Translations under genes and position numbers: made by a program
Shown here: piece by piece, positions 19,412 to 27,709 of the stretch
Layout of the letters: each line of letters opens with the position of its first letter
Position numbering within the stretch: the stretch's first letter is position 1
Notes under the pieces: model-generated
What the model was told of the DNA's origin: nothing
The model's database searches: none
The model's input: only the letters and a program-made list of their open reading frames with translations
Source: Chryseobacterium aquaeductus
GTDB taxonomy: Bacteria; Bacteroidota; Bacteroidia; Flavobacteriales; Weeksellaceae
Direction: 5' to 3'
Length of the DNA: 64,000 bases
Assembly: GCF_905175375.1 (NCBI RefSeq)
Contig: NZ_CAJIMS010000001.1
Location: 3,398,688-3,462,687, forward strand

Positions 19412-20068
19412 ATGAAGAAGATTTTCGCAGCATTTTTATTGCTCACCTTTGTGCTTATTTTTTCTCAGAATAAAAAGCCTATGTTTTGGCAAGACATTCA
19501 GAATTTTAAAAAATTGAATCAGGAAGCTGCACCACCAAAAAATGCAATTCTTTTAATAGGAAGTTCATCTTTTACAAAATGGCAGGATGTTTCAGAGTAT
19601 TTCCCGGGAAAAACGATTATTAACAGAGGTTTCGGAGGATCACGATTGACTGATTTAAATTATTTTTCGGAAGATTTATTAAATCCTTACCAGCCAAAAC
19701 AAATCATCATCTACTGTGGCGAAAATGATTTTGCCGACGATGCAAATTTGAAAACCGATGTTGTAGTCGATCGTTACAAAACGTTCTACAAAAAAATTCG
19801 TTCAAAATTCCCGAATATTCAGGTAGATTATATTTCGATTAAATATTCCCCGAGCCGAGAACATCTTTGGAAACAAATGAAAGAAGCAAACAATAAAATT
19901 GCAAAATTTATGGAGAAAGAAAAGAATGCTGATTTTATTGACATTACTTCAATAATGAATGACAACAATGGCAATGTGAGAAAAGATCTTTTTGTAGAAG
20001 ATATGCTTCACATGACTCCCGAAGGTTACCAGCTTTGGACAAAGGTGATGAAGCCTTACATGAAATAA
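19412..20068 (+). CDS. Exported SGNH/GDSL-family hydrolase
   Basis: The 218-residue protein has a signal peptide (to about LIFSQ) and the SGNH hydrolase blocks. LIGSSSFTKW (residues 48-57) holds the nucleophile serine, GFGGSRL is block II, YCGENDF is block III with its Asn, and DMLHMTPEGY is block V with the Asp and His. These enzymes de-esterify lipids, acyl sugars or acetylated glycans in the envelope. The substrate is not evident. It lies between two related lipoprotein genes but has its own upstream terminator, so it may be expressed independently. Confidence 0.88.
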   Translation: MKKIFAAFLLLTFVLIFSQNKKPMFWQDIQNFKKLNQEAAPPKNAILLIGSSSFTKWQDVSEYFPGKTIINRGFGGSRLTDLNYFSEDLLNPYQPKQIIIYCGENDFADDANLKTDVVVDRYKTFYKKIRSKFPNIQVDYISIKYSPSREHLWKQMKEANNKIAKFMEKEKNADFIDITSIMNDNNGNVRKDLFVEDMLHMTPEGYQLWTKVMKPYMK

Positions 20069-20166
20069 GGCTAAATTTTCTGAAAGAATAACCTAAAATT
20101 AAGAATTTCAAATTATCTTTTAATTTTAAAGGTCATTCTATTTAATTAAAAATGAACTCAATCATT

Positions 20167-20196
20167 TTGTCAGGAAACAAATTTTTCATTTATTTG
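20167..20196 (+). promoter_or_regulatory. Candidate promoter of the second lipocalin-like gene
   Basis: TTG is followed after 19 bases by TTTATTTG, one mismatch from TAnnTTTG. Transcription would start about 20 bases before the ATG at 20224. Confidence 0.45.
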
Positions 20197-20223
20197 TGAT
20201 AATTATAGATATTGTCTGAAATT

Positions 20224-20664
20224 ATGAAGAATAAGATATTTTTAGCTCTTGTAGCAGGTTTTATTTTTAACTCTTGCTCCAAAGACGATGATCAGCCGGA
20301 AGAGTTTTCAATTGTAGGAGTTTGGAGTCCTTCCAGAGAAATTGTAGTTTCCGGAAGTGATGGAATTACTCTTTCAAACGATCCTGCATCGTCATGCTAT
20401 CAATTCAGCACGTTTGATTTTAAAGATGATAATACGTTGTCTTCTAAAATTTATGATACCGAAATCACCGGAACGTGTGAGAACTTTGGTACGACTACAG
20501 TTCCTTATTCTTACGATCACAACGCTAAAAAATTGATCATAGAAAATGAAGAAACAGAAATAGTAAGCCGAACCTTTAAAGAATTACAAATTGTTTCCGG
20601 ATATGAAGATAGAAATGATGACTTTATAGATGATAAAATAATCCTTGTACTCGGGAAAAAATAA
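20224..20664 (+). CDS. Lipocalin-like lipoprotein, relative of the 18887 gene
   Basis: The 146-residue protein has a lipobox FNSC followed by SKDDD, which is the mature start expected for an outer-membrane lipoprotein. IVGVWSPSREIVVSGSD parallels the equivalent region of the protein at 18887, both have conserved Cys residues in the middle, and the C-terminal EDRNDDFIDD parallels its Asp-rich loop. I infer an old duplication. Function is unknown, but the lipocalin-like fold suggests binding of a small hydrophobic ligand. ATG at 20224 is used instead of the TTG at 20212 because it starts the signal peptide. Confidence 0.75.
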   Translation: MKNKIFLALVAGFIFNSCSKDDDQPEEFSIVGVWSPSREIVVSGSDGITLSNDPASSCYQFSTFDFKDDNTLSSKIYDTEITGTCENFGTTTVPYSYDHNAKKLIIENEETEIVSRTFKELQIVSGYEDRNDDFIDDKIILVLGKK

Positions 20665-20690
20665 AAAAAACTCCAATGGAGTTTTTTTTA
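20663..20690. terminator. Bidirectional terminator between convergent genes
   Basis: AAAAAACTCC / GGAGTTTTTT around the loop AAT is flanked by A and T runs and sits between the lipoprotein gene and the helicase gene. Confidence 0.8.
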
Positions 20691-20692
20691 TG

Positions 20693-22045
20693 CTATTTCT
20701 TTCTTTTAGATTTTGAGATTGCTTTTTGTTGCGATCGGTTGGCTCCGAATTTTTTAGGAGCTTTTCTTTTGGTTGGCCCGCCCCAATTTTCTTTCTTATT
20801 TTTGTCTTTCTTCTCATGAAATGCGCCTCCACCTTCATATATTTTTGCATGTGCAGGATTTTTCATGATGATTTCATCTTCTTCAGATGCGATCTTTTTC
20901 GGATTGATTTTTACCGTTTCCGGGAAGTCGATATATCTTAATTCTTTATCCATCAACAACTCAATATCCAAAACCAGAGTTTCCTCTTTTTTGGTAACAA
21001 AAGTTATCGCTTTACCGTCTTTATCTGCCCTACCTGTTCTACCGATTCTATGAATATACTGCTCGGGAACTTCAGGAGTTTCAAAATTAATAACGTGAGT
21101 AATATTTGAAATATCTAAACCTCTAGCCATTACATCTGTAGTAATCAAACCTCTTAGCATTTCATTTTCAAAGCTTTTCATTGCTTTTAATCTGTAGTTC
21201 TGAGATTTGTTGGAATGGATTACATCAAATTCTTCGGGGAAAAGTTCTTCTATTTTTGTCAACAACAAATCAGCATTCTTTTTATTGTTGGTGAAGATCA
21301 ATACCTTAGACATATCTTCATTACTTTTCAGCAAATGTTCAAGTAAATTGATTTTTGTGTTGAAGTTTTCAACTTTATATGCTGTCTGTTCTATTTTCTC
21401 AAGTGGAGTTCCCGATTTTGCCAAAGATATTTCAATAGGACCTGCAAAATACTGAGCCAGCATTTCGTCAACAGCTTCTGTCATGGTAGCAGAAAAAAGA
21501 ATATTCTGTCTTTTTTCTCTCATCATTTCAAAAATATGCGTCAACTGTGGTCTGAAACCAAGATTCAACATTTCATCAAATTCATCAATAATCAGCTTTT
21601 GCACTTCTCTTAGCGAGATCGCATTATCAATTGCCAAATCCATGATTCTACCCGGAGTTCCCACCAAAATATCACAACCATCCTTAAATAAAAGTTTTTG
21701 TGTATTGATGTTTTTTCCACCATAAATCCCGATTACTCTTGCAGTGATATTTTCTGTCAGTTTTGTTACAATTTCGGCAACTTGCACTACCAATTCTCTT
21801 GTAGGAACCAAAACCACAACAGTAGGATTTCCCGTTTTATTGTATTTCCAGGTTTTAAGTACAGGTAAAAGATACGCCAACGTTTTTCCCGTTCCCGTTT
21901 GTGCAATTCCCATCACATCTCTTCCCGAAAGAATCGGTCCTATACTCTTCTCCTGAATTGGAGTAGGCTCAAATAAGTTTAAATCTGCTAAAACATCAAG
22001 AACTTTAACCGGGAGATCAAAGTCTGCAAAAGTGAGTTTTTCCAT
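20693..22045 (-). CDS. DEAD-box ATP-dependent RNA helicase
   Basis: The 450-residue protein has the two RecA-like helicase domains and all main motifs: the Q motif PTPIQ, Walker A AQTGTGKT (48-55), PTRELVVQ, TPGR, the DEAD variant DEFD, SAT, and HRIGRTGR. A basic Lys/Arg/Gly-rich tail follows, as in RhlE-like cold-shock and ribosome-assembly helicases. The frame is open 36 codons further, to 22153, but ATG at 22045 (MEKLTFADFDL) is the usual start. The DEFD variant is a conservative change. Confidence 0.93.
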   Translation of the reverse strand: MEKLTFADFDLPVKVLDVLADLNLFEPTPIQEKSIGPILSGRDVMGIAQTGTGKTLAYLLPVLKTWKYNKTGNPTVVVLVPTRELVVQVAEIVTKLTENITARVIGIYGGKNINTQKLLFKDGCDILVGTPGRIMDLAIDNAISLREVQKLIIDEFDEMLNLGFRPQLTHIFEMMREKRQNILFSATMTEAVDEMLAQYFAGPIEISLAKSGTPLEKIEQTAYKVENFNTKINLLEHLLKSNEDMSKVLIFTNNKKNADLLLTKIEELFPEEFDVIHSNKSQNYRLKAMKSFENEMLRGLITTDVMARGLDISNITHVINFETPEVPEQYIHRIGRTGRADKDGKAITFVTKKEETLVLDIELLMDKELRYIDFPETVKINPKKIASEEDEIIMKNPAHAKIYEGGGAFHEKKDKNKKENWGGPTKRKAPKKFGANRSQQKAISKSKRKK

Positions 22046-22212
22046 TTTGCAAAGATAGGCAATTAAATGGATTGGTTTATATGGTTGGAAAATGGATAGT
22101 GGATGCCACATGAATAAAGTATTAATTCCGACAGATGATACAGATTCTCGCAAATGATTGAGAATATAAATGTTCTGAAAAACTATTAAACTTATTCACC
22201 TAATATAATTTG

Positions 22213-22340
22213 AACCATTAAGATTCTATTAAGAAGTTGAGAATATTAAGTTGAGCTTCGCTTTCAGCAGTTTGCTTTAAAAAAATCTATTTGATTTTTT
22301 CTTAATAAAAACTTAACCCCTTACATTACCTTAATGGTTT
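22213..22340. repeat. Imperfect long inverted repeat, intergenic family B
   Basis: The spacer between the helicase and ABC1 kinase genes (22046-22373) contains AACCATTAAGATTC at 22213 and its inverted partner ending CTTAATGGTT at about 22330-22340, with partly complementary flanks rich in TTAAG. A similar left arm (AACCATTAAGATTC) recurs at 34231. I see nothing else in this spacer. Confidence 0.6.
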
Positions 22341-22373
22341 AATTATTCAAAATATGTGCAATATGTTAAAAAA

Positions 22374-24017
22374 TCATTTCCTTGTAAGTCTCAATAAAAG
22401 AACAATCATTAATAAAACAGAAAAAGCAAATCCTAAAACAGCAATCAAAGACATTTCCCCAACTTTAGGTCCTGATTCTGATACAAAAACGATCGCCGTT
22501 GCAATGATATTGGCTCCTAAAATCATCGTTAAAATCAAATTAACAACGCTGGTTTTTATGAGTTGATTTGTCTTTTCAATGTTTTTAATTTCGCTTGAAA
22601 TCGTAAATTCGTTGTCATCTAATTTTTGAAGAACAGATCTTAACTCTTTTGGAATTTCATCAATTGTATCCGTAAAATTAATGACTTTGTCCATCCCCTT
22701 TTTCATTAGGTTTTTTGGACTTATTTTTTTGGTTAATATTTTTTTGGTGTACGGATGAAGACTTTTTACAATATCCAGATCCGGATTGATTGTTCTTCCA
22801 ACTCCTTCTATCAAACCAATTCCTTTAAATAAAAGATAAAAATAATCCGGCATGTAGAGCCTGTTTTCTTTCAGCACATCTTTCATTTTATTAATGATCA
22901 GCTGAGGATCTATATCTTTCAGAGATGTACTGTGTACGAAATTCACCACTTCTTCCACATCATTTTCAAATCGTCTTTCATCTGGAATCTCATAGCTTAC
23001 TGCCATCTTTTTGAGATAACGAACAATTTTCTGAGCATTTTTAGCTACAAATGCAACAATTAAGCTTTCGAGAATTTCTTTGTCATTTGGCTGAATTTTT
23101 CCTACAGCTCCAAAATCAATGAAAACAACTCTCCCATCTTTTTTTACCAATATATTTCCTGCATGAGGATCTGCATGGAAGAAACCATAATCTAAAATCT
23201 GTGATACGAAAAGTCTTAAACCAACTTCAGAAACTACCACAGGATCGATATTATGCTTTAAAAGTTCTTCTTTATCAGTGACTTTTATTCCGTCAATAAA
23301 TTCCATGCAAAGGATGTTATTGTTAGAAAAATCATCGTAGACAATGGGAACATAAGTTTCCTTATGTTTTTTAAAGTTGAGTGCAAACTGCTGGATATTG
23401 TTTCGTTCGTTGACCAAAGAAACTTCTTCTAGTAAGGACTTTTCAAAAGTTGCAATTGCCTGTTTCAGATTTAGTTTAGATCCTATTTCAGAATACGTAG
23501 ATATCAGTTTCACTAAATCTTTGATCAAAAGCAAATCATCTTCAATCACGCTGAGAACATCAGGTTTTTTGATTTTTAATATTACTTTTTCACCAGTAAT
23601 CAATGTCGCCAGATAAACTTGTGCAATCGATGCTGTTGCCAAAGGTTGGCTATTGATCTCCAAGAAATAATCTTTAATCGAAATATTAAATTCGTTTTCC
23701 AGAATTTCCTCGACATTCATTTCCACCATTTCCACTCTGTCCTGGAGCTTTTGTAACTCCTGAATCAATTCCGGCGGAAGTAAATCTTCACGGTTGCTGA
23801 ATGTTTGTCCGAGCTTCACAAAAGTTGGTCCCAGTTCTTCTAAAACCAGTCTGATTCTCTCATAAACGGTTCCTTTGGAAATAATTTCGTCAGATGTTGC
23901 AGAATTTTCTTCCGGTTTTTTGCCCATTCTGGCAATCATATCTTTGAAGCCGTATTTGCTTAGAACGGAAATGAGCCGGGCAGATCTTTTCAGCTTTCGC
24001 TGTTGTTTGTCAAACAT
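22374..24017 (-). CDS. ABC1/AarF/UbiB-family atypical kinase
   Basis: This 547-residue protein carries the UbiB-type kinase-like fold. The family KxGQ motif is visible as KLGQTFSNRED, followed by ATASIAQVYLA as the Ala-rich nucleotide loop, HADPHAGNI as the catalytic region and FIDFGAVGKI as the metal-binding DFG equivalent. Two C-terminal hydrophobic segments (about 497-545) anchor it in the membrane. In other bacteria such proteins support quinone synthesis. In this menaquinone-type lineage the exact role is open. Confidence 0.9.
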   Translation of the reverse strand: MFDKQQRKLKRSARLISVLSKYGFKDMIARMGKKPEENSATSDEIISKGTVYERIRLVLEELGPTFVKLGQTFSNREDLLPPELIQELQKLQDRVEMVEMNVEEILENEFNISIKDYFLEINSQPLATASIAQVYLATLITGEKVILKIKKPDVLSVIEDDLLLIKDLVKLISTYSEIGSKLNLKQAIATFEKSLLEEVSLVNERNNIQQFALNFKKHKETYVPIVYDDFSNNNILCMEFIDGIKVTDKEELLKHNIDPVVVSEVGLRLFVSQILDYGFFHADPHAGNILVKKDGRVVFIDFGAVGKIQPNDKEILESLIVAFVAKNAQKIVRYLKKMAVSYEIPDERRFENDVEEVVNFVHSTSLKDIDPQLIINKMKDVLKENRLYMPDYFYLLFKGIGLIEGVGRTINPDLDIVKSLHPYTKKILTKKISPKNLMKKGMDKVINFTDTIDEIPKELRSVLQKLDDNEFTISSEIKNIEKTNQLIKTSVVNLILTMILGANIIATAIVFVSESGPKVGEMSLIAVLGFAFSVLLMIVLLLRLTRK

Positions 24018-24100
24018 AATTTTGAGGATGAATTGAATTGCAAAGTAAGTTCAAAAATTATTCCTAATGAAAAGTATTTTTGATGATTGATCTTTTGAAT

Positions 24101-24338
24101 CTACTTTGAAAATCTAGATTTGTAAATTCTGTTGATAAATGGGAATGTTGGATTAAATTCTTCTATCAGTTCTTCTCCAGCATGAAATTTTTGGTTATGC
24201 TTTGGTTTGACGTTTTTCAAAAAAATTTAGAATAGGAAAATAAATAATCCATTCCTTGAATAAAAATAAAAAAAACAGCCCTAAAAATATTCTTTTAAAA
24301 ACTACAAACTTATCCTTGTGTTGATATTTCTTTTTCAT
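24101..24338 (-). pseudogene. Small membrane-protein gene broken by one base in a T run
   Basis: The 334 bases between pheA and the ABC1 kinase gene contain a split reading frame. From ATG at 24338 the minus strand encodes a basic N-terminus and a hydrophobic segment (IFLGLFFLFLF, then WIIYFPIL), and stops at 24195. The next frame continues sensibly as KPKHNQKFHAGEELI and then FNPTFPFINRIYKSRF before its stop at 24101. Shortening the seven-base A run at 24219-24225 (T on the coding strand) by one base joins them into a protein of 78 residues. I do not recognise the family. The ATG lies 13 bp after the pheA stop codon, so it is probably in the same transcript. Confidence 0.6.
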
Positions 24339-24351
24339 GTATCAAATAAAT

Positions 24352-25187
24352 CTATTCCTCAAAAACATATTCATCATAATGTCCCAAAAATTTCACATTA
24401 GACCCTAAAGAAATAATCTCGTCGATTGCATTTTGAGAAAAGACATCATGCCATTCACTAGCAACATTGATAAAAAAAAAGTAATTCCCTAAACCGGTTT
24501 TCAGCGTTCGGCTTTCTATTTTTGAGAGGTTCATTTTCTCCATGCAAAGACGGAAAGAACCTGATGCAAACCTCCTGCATGATCTTCTGGAAGTGTAATA
24601 ATCAGAGATGTTTTTTCAGAAGTTTTAGGCAACGGAAGTTTCAAAGCCGACTTATTTTTAGAGATCACAATAAATTTGGTGTGATTCTGCTCAAAGTCCT
24701 GAATATTTTCATAGATAATTTTTAAACCATACAATTTTGCGGAATATCGATTGGCAACTGCAGCCCACTTTTCATTTGGATTTTCTGAAACTAACTTTGC
24801 AGCTGCTGCTGTGGAACTAAAATCCTGCGACGGAATATCCTTAAAATTGTTATATCTAAAATGAAAAGTCTGCGCTAAAGCCTGCGGATGAGAAATGATT
24901 TTTTCAAAATCTCCATTATTCGGGTGAATCATAAGATGATGAGCGATTGGCATGATCAATTCTGTTTCAATAAACACTTCAAAATCATAGAGATAATCCA
25001 ACGTCATGGAAACCGTGCCTTCAATAGAATTTTCCAGAGGAACGACTGCCTTCTCTACTCCATTATTTTTCACCGCGTTGAAACAATCTAAAATACTGGA
25101 TTGTGGAACCAATTCATCATTCGGGAAAATCTGTGTTGCAGCCAACTGCGTGAAACTCGCCTGTGGACCGAGGTATGCTATCTTCAT
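24352..25187 (-). pseudogene. pheA: Prephenate dehydratase, one-base frameshift
   Basis: The first frame (25187 to 24531) encodes a monofunctional prephenate dehydratase domain with AYLGPQASFTQLAA, VVPLENSIEGTV, the TRF-equivalent HTKFIVISK, and the start of the ACT domain (TSLIITLPEDHAGGLHQVL). It then stops at TGA just after WRK. The following frame, from MNLSKIESR through LGNYFFFINV to a stop at 24352, is the rest of the ACT regulatory domain. Adding one A to the four-base run at 24534-24537 restores a normal 278-residue enzyme. It makes phenylpyruvate for phenylalanine and is normally feedback-regulated by phenylalanine through ACT. Loss would cause auxotrophy, so an assembly error is plausible. 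Confidence 0.88.
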
Positions 25188-25230
25188 TGGGCAAATTTAG
25201 AAAATATTATTAAAACAAAAATTCACAGAA

Positions 25231-25256
25231 ACAAAAAACCAGCCTTAAAAGCTGGT
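25231..25256 (-). terminator. Intrinsic terminator of the lipoprotein gene at 25262
   Basis: On the minus strand ACCAGC / GCTGGT encloses a seven-base loop and is followed by six T residues. Confidence 0.8.
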
Positions 25257-25261
25257 GTGTA

Positions 25262-25780
25262 TCAATGAGTATAATCTGACATTGATATTTCAGAAATTTT
25301 ACTAAACTCAATAGAATCTTTTTCTTTATTATATTTTAAATACATCGTTCTCCATTTATCTTTAATGATTTCAGCCTTTTCAGGATAATGGTCTTTAATA
25401 ATAAAATAGTCTTTCATTTTATCAAAATTCTCATATTTAAGTTTAAAAGTTTTATCCAATCTTTCTGAAACTAAAAACTCATAATCCTTATATTTAAAAT
25501 ATCCATATTTTTCATTTTTTATTTCGTCATTAATTCTCTTAGAATTTTCAATAATCATGGTAGGTTTTTGATTGGCAAATAATAGTTCAGTAACATTCTT
25601 ATTACTATCGTCAATTCCCGAAATAACAATAAATTTCACTTTCTTCTTACTGTTGGAATCTGTAATAAATTTATCAATTTCAGAAATAATTTTTTGATTA
25701 TTAATAACCTCAGTTATTTCAGAGCCTTTATTACATCCAAGTAAAATTATTAAAATGCTTAAGATAAAAATGTTTTTCAT
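25262..25780 (-). CDS. Hypothetical lipoprotein
   Basis: I do not recognise this 172-residue protein. It has a short lipoprotein signal peptide with lipobox ILLGC near residue 16. The mature part is rich in Lys, Glu, Ile and Asn, and contains a possible beta-sheet domain (VKFIVISGIDD, later YFKYKDYEFLVSE). There are no cysteines beyond the lipobox and no catalytic motif. Codon use is more A+T-rich than in guaA and pheA on either side. It has terminators on both sides and is probably a single-gene unit. Confidence 0.7.
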   Translation of the reverse strand: MKNIFILSILIILLGCNKGSEITEVINNQKIISEIDKFITDSNSKKKVKFIVISGIDDSNKNVTELLFANQKPTMIIENSKRINDEIKNEKYGYFKYKDYEFLVSERLDKTFKLKYENFDKMKDYFIIKDHYPEKAEIIKDKWRTMYLKYNKEKDSIEFSKISEISMSDYTH

Positions 25781-25815
25781 ACACTTAATTTTTAGGTTGA
25801 GATTTCAAAAGTACC

Positions 25816-25842
25816 ATAAAAAATCCCGCCAAAAGGCAGGAT
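25816..25842 (-). terminator. Intrinsic terminator
   Basis: On the minus strand ATCCTGCC / GGCGGGAT (one G-T pair) with a TTTT loop is followed by a T run. It lies after the guaA stop codon at 25865 and ends the purine series. Confidence 0.8.
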
Positions 25843-25864
25843 ATATATTTAATTTAAATCAAGA

Positions 25865-27394
25865 TTACTCCCACTCAATCGTTGCAGGTGGTTTGCTTGA
25901 AATATCGTATGCTACTCTGTTGATTCCTCTTACTTCGTTGATGATTCTGCTCGAAACAGTATCTAAAAATTCGTAAGGAAGTCTGCTCCAGGTTGCGGTC
26001 ATAAAGTCGATGGTGTTGGCAGAACGAACTACAGCTGTATATTCGTAGGTTCTTTCGTCGCCCATAACTCCGACAGATTTTACCGGAAGAAGAACTACGA
26101 ATGCCTGAGAAACTTTCTCATACAAGTCATTTTTGTACAACTCTTCGATAAAAATATCATCAGCTTCTTGCAGGATTTTCACTTTTTCAGCATCTACAGC
26201 ACCCAAAATTCTGATTCCTAAACCAGGACCAGGGAAAGGATGTCTGTGTACCAAATGATGAGGAATACCCAATTCTTCACCTACTTTTCTTACTTCATCT
26301 TTAAACAATTCTCTTAAAGGCTCTAGCAATTCAAACTCCATTTCTTCGGGAAGTCCGCCCACGTTGTGGTGAGATTTGATTACTGCAGAAGGTCCGTTCA
26401 CCGACTGACTTTCGATCACATCCGGATAAATTGTTCCCTGCGCTAAGAATTTTGCGCCTTCAATTTTATGAGATTCTTCGTCGAAAACATGAATGAATTC
26501 GTTTCCGATGATTTTTCTTTTTGCTTCAGGATCATCAACTCCGGCTAATTTAGATAAAAATCTTTCCTTAGCATCCACCAATTTAATGTTCATGTGGAAA
26601 TGCTCACCATAGTTTTCCATTACTTTTACGTCTTCATCTTTTCGTAAAAGTCCGGTGTCTACGAAGATACATTGCAATTGATCTCCAATTGCTTTGTGGA
26701 TCAAAACTGCCGCAACAGAAGAATCTACACCTCCCGAAAGACCAAGAATTACCTTATTATCTCCTACTCTTTCTTTAATTTCTTCAACTGTTTTTTCGAT
26801 ATAATTGGTCAGTTTCCAGTTTTTCTCTGAATCACAGATTGCAAAAACGAAATTCTCCAGCATTTTCCCACCTTCTTCTGTATGAGAAACTTCCGGGTGA
26901 AACTGTACGCAATAGATTTTCTTTTCTTCATTAGCAATTGAAGCAATTACCCCCGATTTTGCATTCAATTCAAAGCCTGGAGGCAGCAGTCCTACTTCGT
27001 CAAAGTGGCTCATCCAAACGATAGAATTCTGAGTAACGCCTTTTAATAAAGAAGATTCTTTTATGATATCTAAATGTGCTTTTCCGTATTCACCCTTTAC
27101 GCCTTTATGTACTGTTCCTCCTAAAAGGTGCGCAGTCAGCTGCATTCCGTAACAAATTCCCAGAACCGGAATTCCCTGTTCATATAGTTCTTTCTCGACC
27201 AAATGCGCATTTTCTGCATTCACAGAACTTGGTCCACCAGAAAGGATAATTCCTTTTGGCTGCTTTTCTAAAATTGTTGCTAAAGGTGTATTGAATGGTA
27301 AAATTTCAGAATATACACCCATCTCACGGATTCTTCTTCCGATAAGCTGGTTGTATTGAGATCCGAAATCTAATATGATAATACCGTTGTTCAT
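25865..27394 (-). CDS. guaA: GMP synthase (glutamine-hydrolysing)
   Basis: The 509-residue enzyme converts XMP to GMP using glutamine and ATP. The N-terminal class I amidotransferase domain shows Cys81 in GICYGMQ and His166/Glu168 in QFHPEV. The ATP pyrophosphatase domain starts with the P-loop SGGVDSS at about 220-226. The C-terminal dimerisation domain ends in IEWE, as usual for GuaA. It is the last of the minus-strand purine genes, after purD and a 315-bp repeat-containing spacer, and is followed by a terminator. Confidence 0.97.
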   Translation of the reverse strand: MNNGIIILDFGSQYNQLIGRRIREMGVYSEILPFNTPLATILEKQPKGIILSGGPSSVNAENAHLVEKELYEQGIPVLGICYGMQLTAHLLGGTVHKGVKGEYGKAHLDIIKESSLLKGVTQNSIVWMSHFDEVGLLPPGFELNAKSGVIASIANEEKKIYCVQFHPEVSHTEEGGKMLENFVFAICDSEKNWKLTNYIEKTVEEIKERVGDNKVILGLSGGVDSSVAAVLIHKAIGDQLQCIFVDTGLLRKDEDVKVMENYGEHFHMNIKLVDAKERFLSKLAGVDDPEAKRKIIGNEFIHVFDEESHKIEGAKFLAQGTIYPDVIESQSVNGPSAVIKSHHNVGGLPEEMEFELLEPLRELFKDEVRKVGEELGIPHHLVHRHPFPGPGLGIRILGAVDAEKVKILQEADDIFIEELYKNDLYEKVSQAFVVLLPVKSVGVMGDERTYEYTAVVRSANTIDFMTATWSRLPYEFLDTVSSRIINEVRGINRVAYDISSKPPATIEWE

Positions 27395-27467
27395 TGTATA
27401 ATTAATAAATGATTATTGATAAATGATGAGTTAATTTTTTGATATTAAAAAACATTTTTAAGAGTGC

Positions 27468-27535
27468 TTGTCATTCCGTAGGAATCTAAACTCTTCAAAA
27501 TTTATCATCACTGTAGAGATTTCTACGGAATGACA
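27468..27535. repeat. Palindromic intergenic repeat, family C
   Basis: TTGTCATTCCGTAGGAATC at 27468 is inverted at 27516-27535 (GAGATTTCTACGGAATGACAA) with only two mismatches across 21 bases. A close relative lies at 48511-48594. The short spacer and terminal symmetry are those of REP- or MITE-like elements. It sits in the spacer upstream of guaA. Confidence 0.75.
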
Positions 27536-27594
27536 AAAATGTGTCTATTATAAAATTAAACTCAAATATTTTAAATTAAATCTAATATAAATTA

Positions 27595-27654
27595 GGCTAA
27601 AGCCAATTCTATCTTTAAACTTTTTAAATCGGGCTAAAGCCCGATCCTATTGAT
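27595..27654. repeat. Intergenic repeat, family A
   Basis: The segment begins GGCTAAAGCCA and ends with the palindrome TCGGGCTAAAGCCCGA followed by TCCTATTGAT. The same order of elements is found at 34273-34329 with a few substitutions. It is in the 315-bp spacer between purD and guaA (27395-27709), which otherwise holds only repeat C and a terminator. Confidence 0.7.
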
Positions 27655-27662
27655 AAAATCTT

Positions 27663-27700
27663 TACAAAAAAAGACTTGGAAAATTTCCAAATCTTTTTTC
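27663..27700. terminator. Intrinsic terminator after purD
   Basis: AAAAAAGACTTGGAAA is inverted as TTTCCAAATCTTTTTT with one mismatch and a one-base loop. A and T runs on either side allow termination in both directions. It lies next to the purD stop codon at 27710. Confidence 0.8.
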
Positions 27701-27709
27701 TTGATTGAT

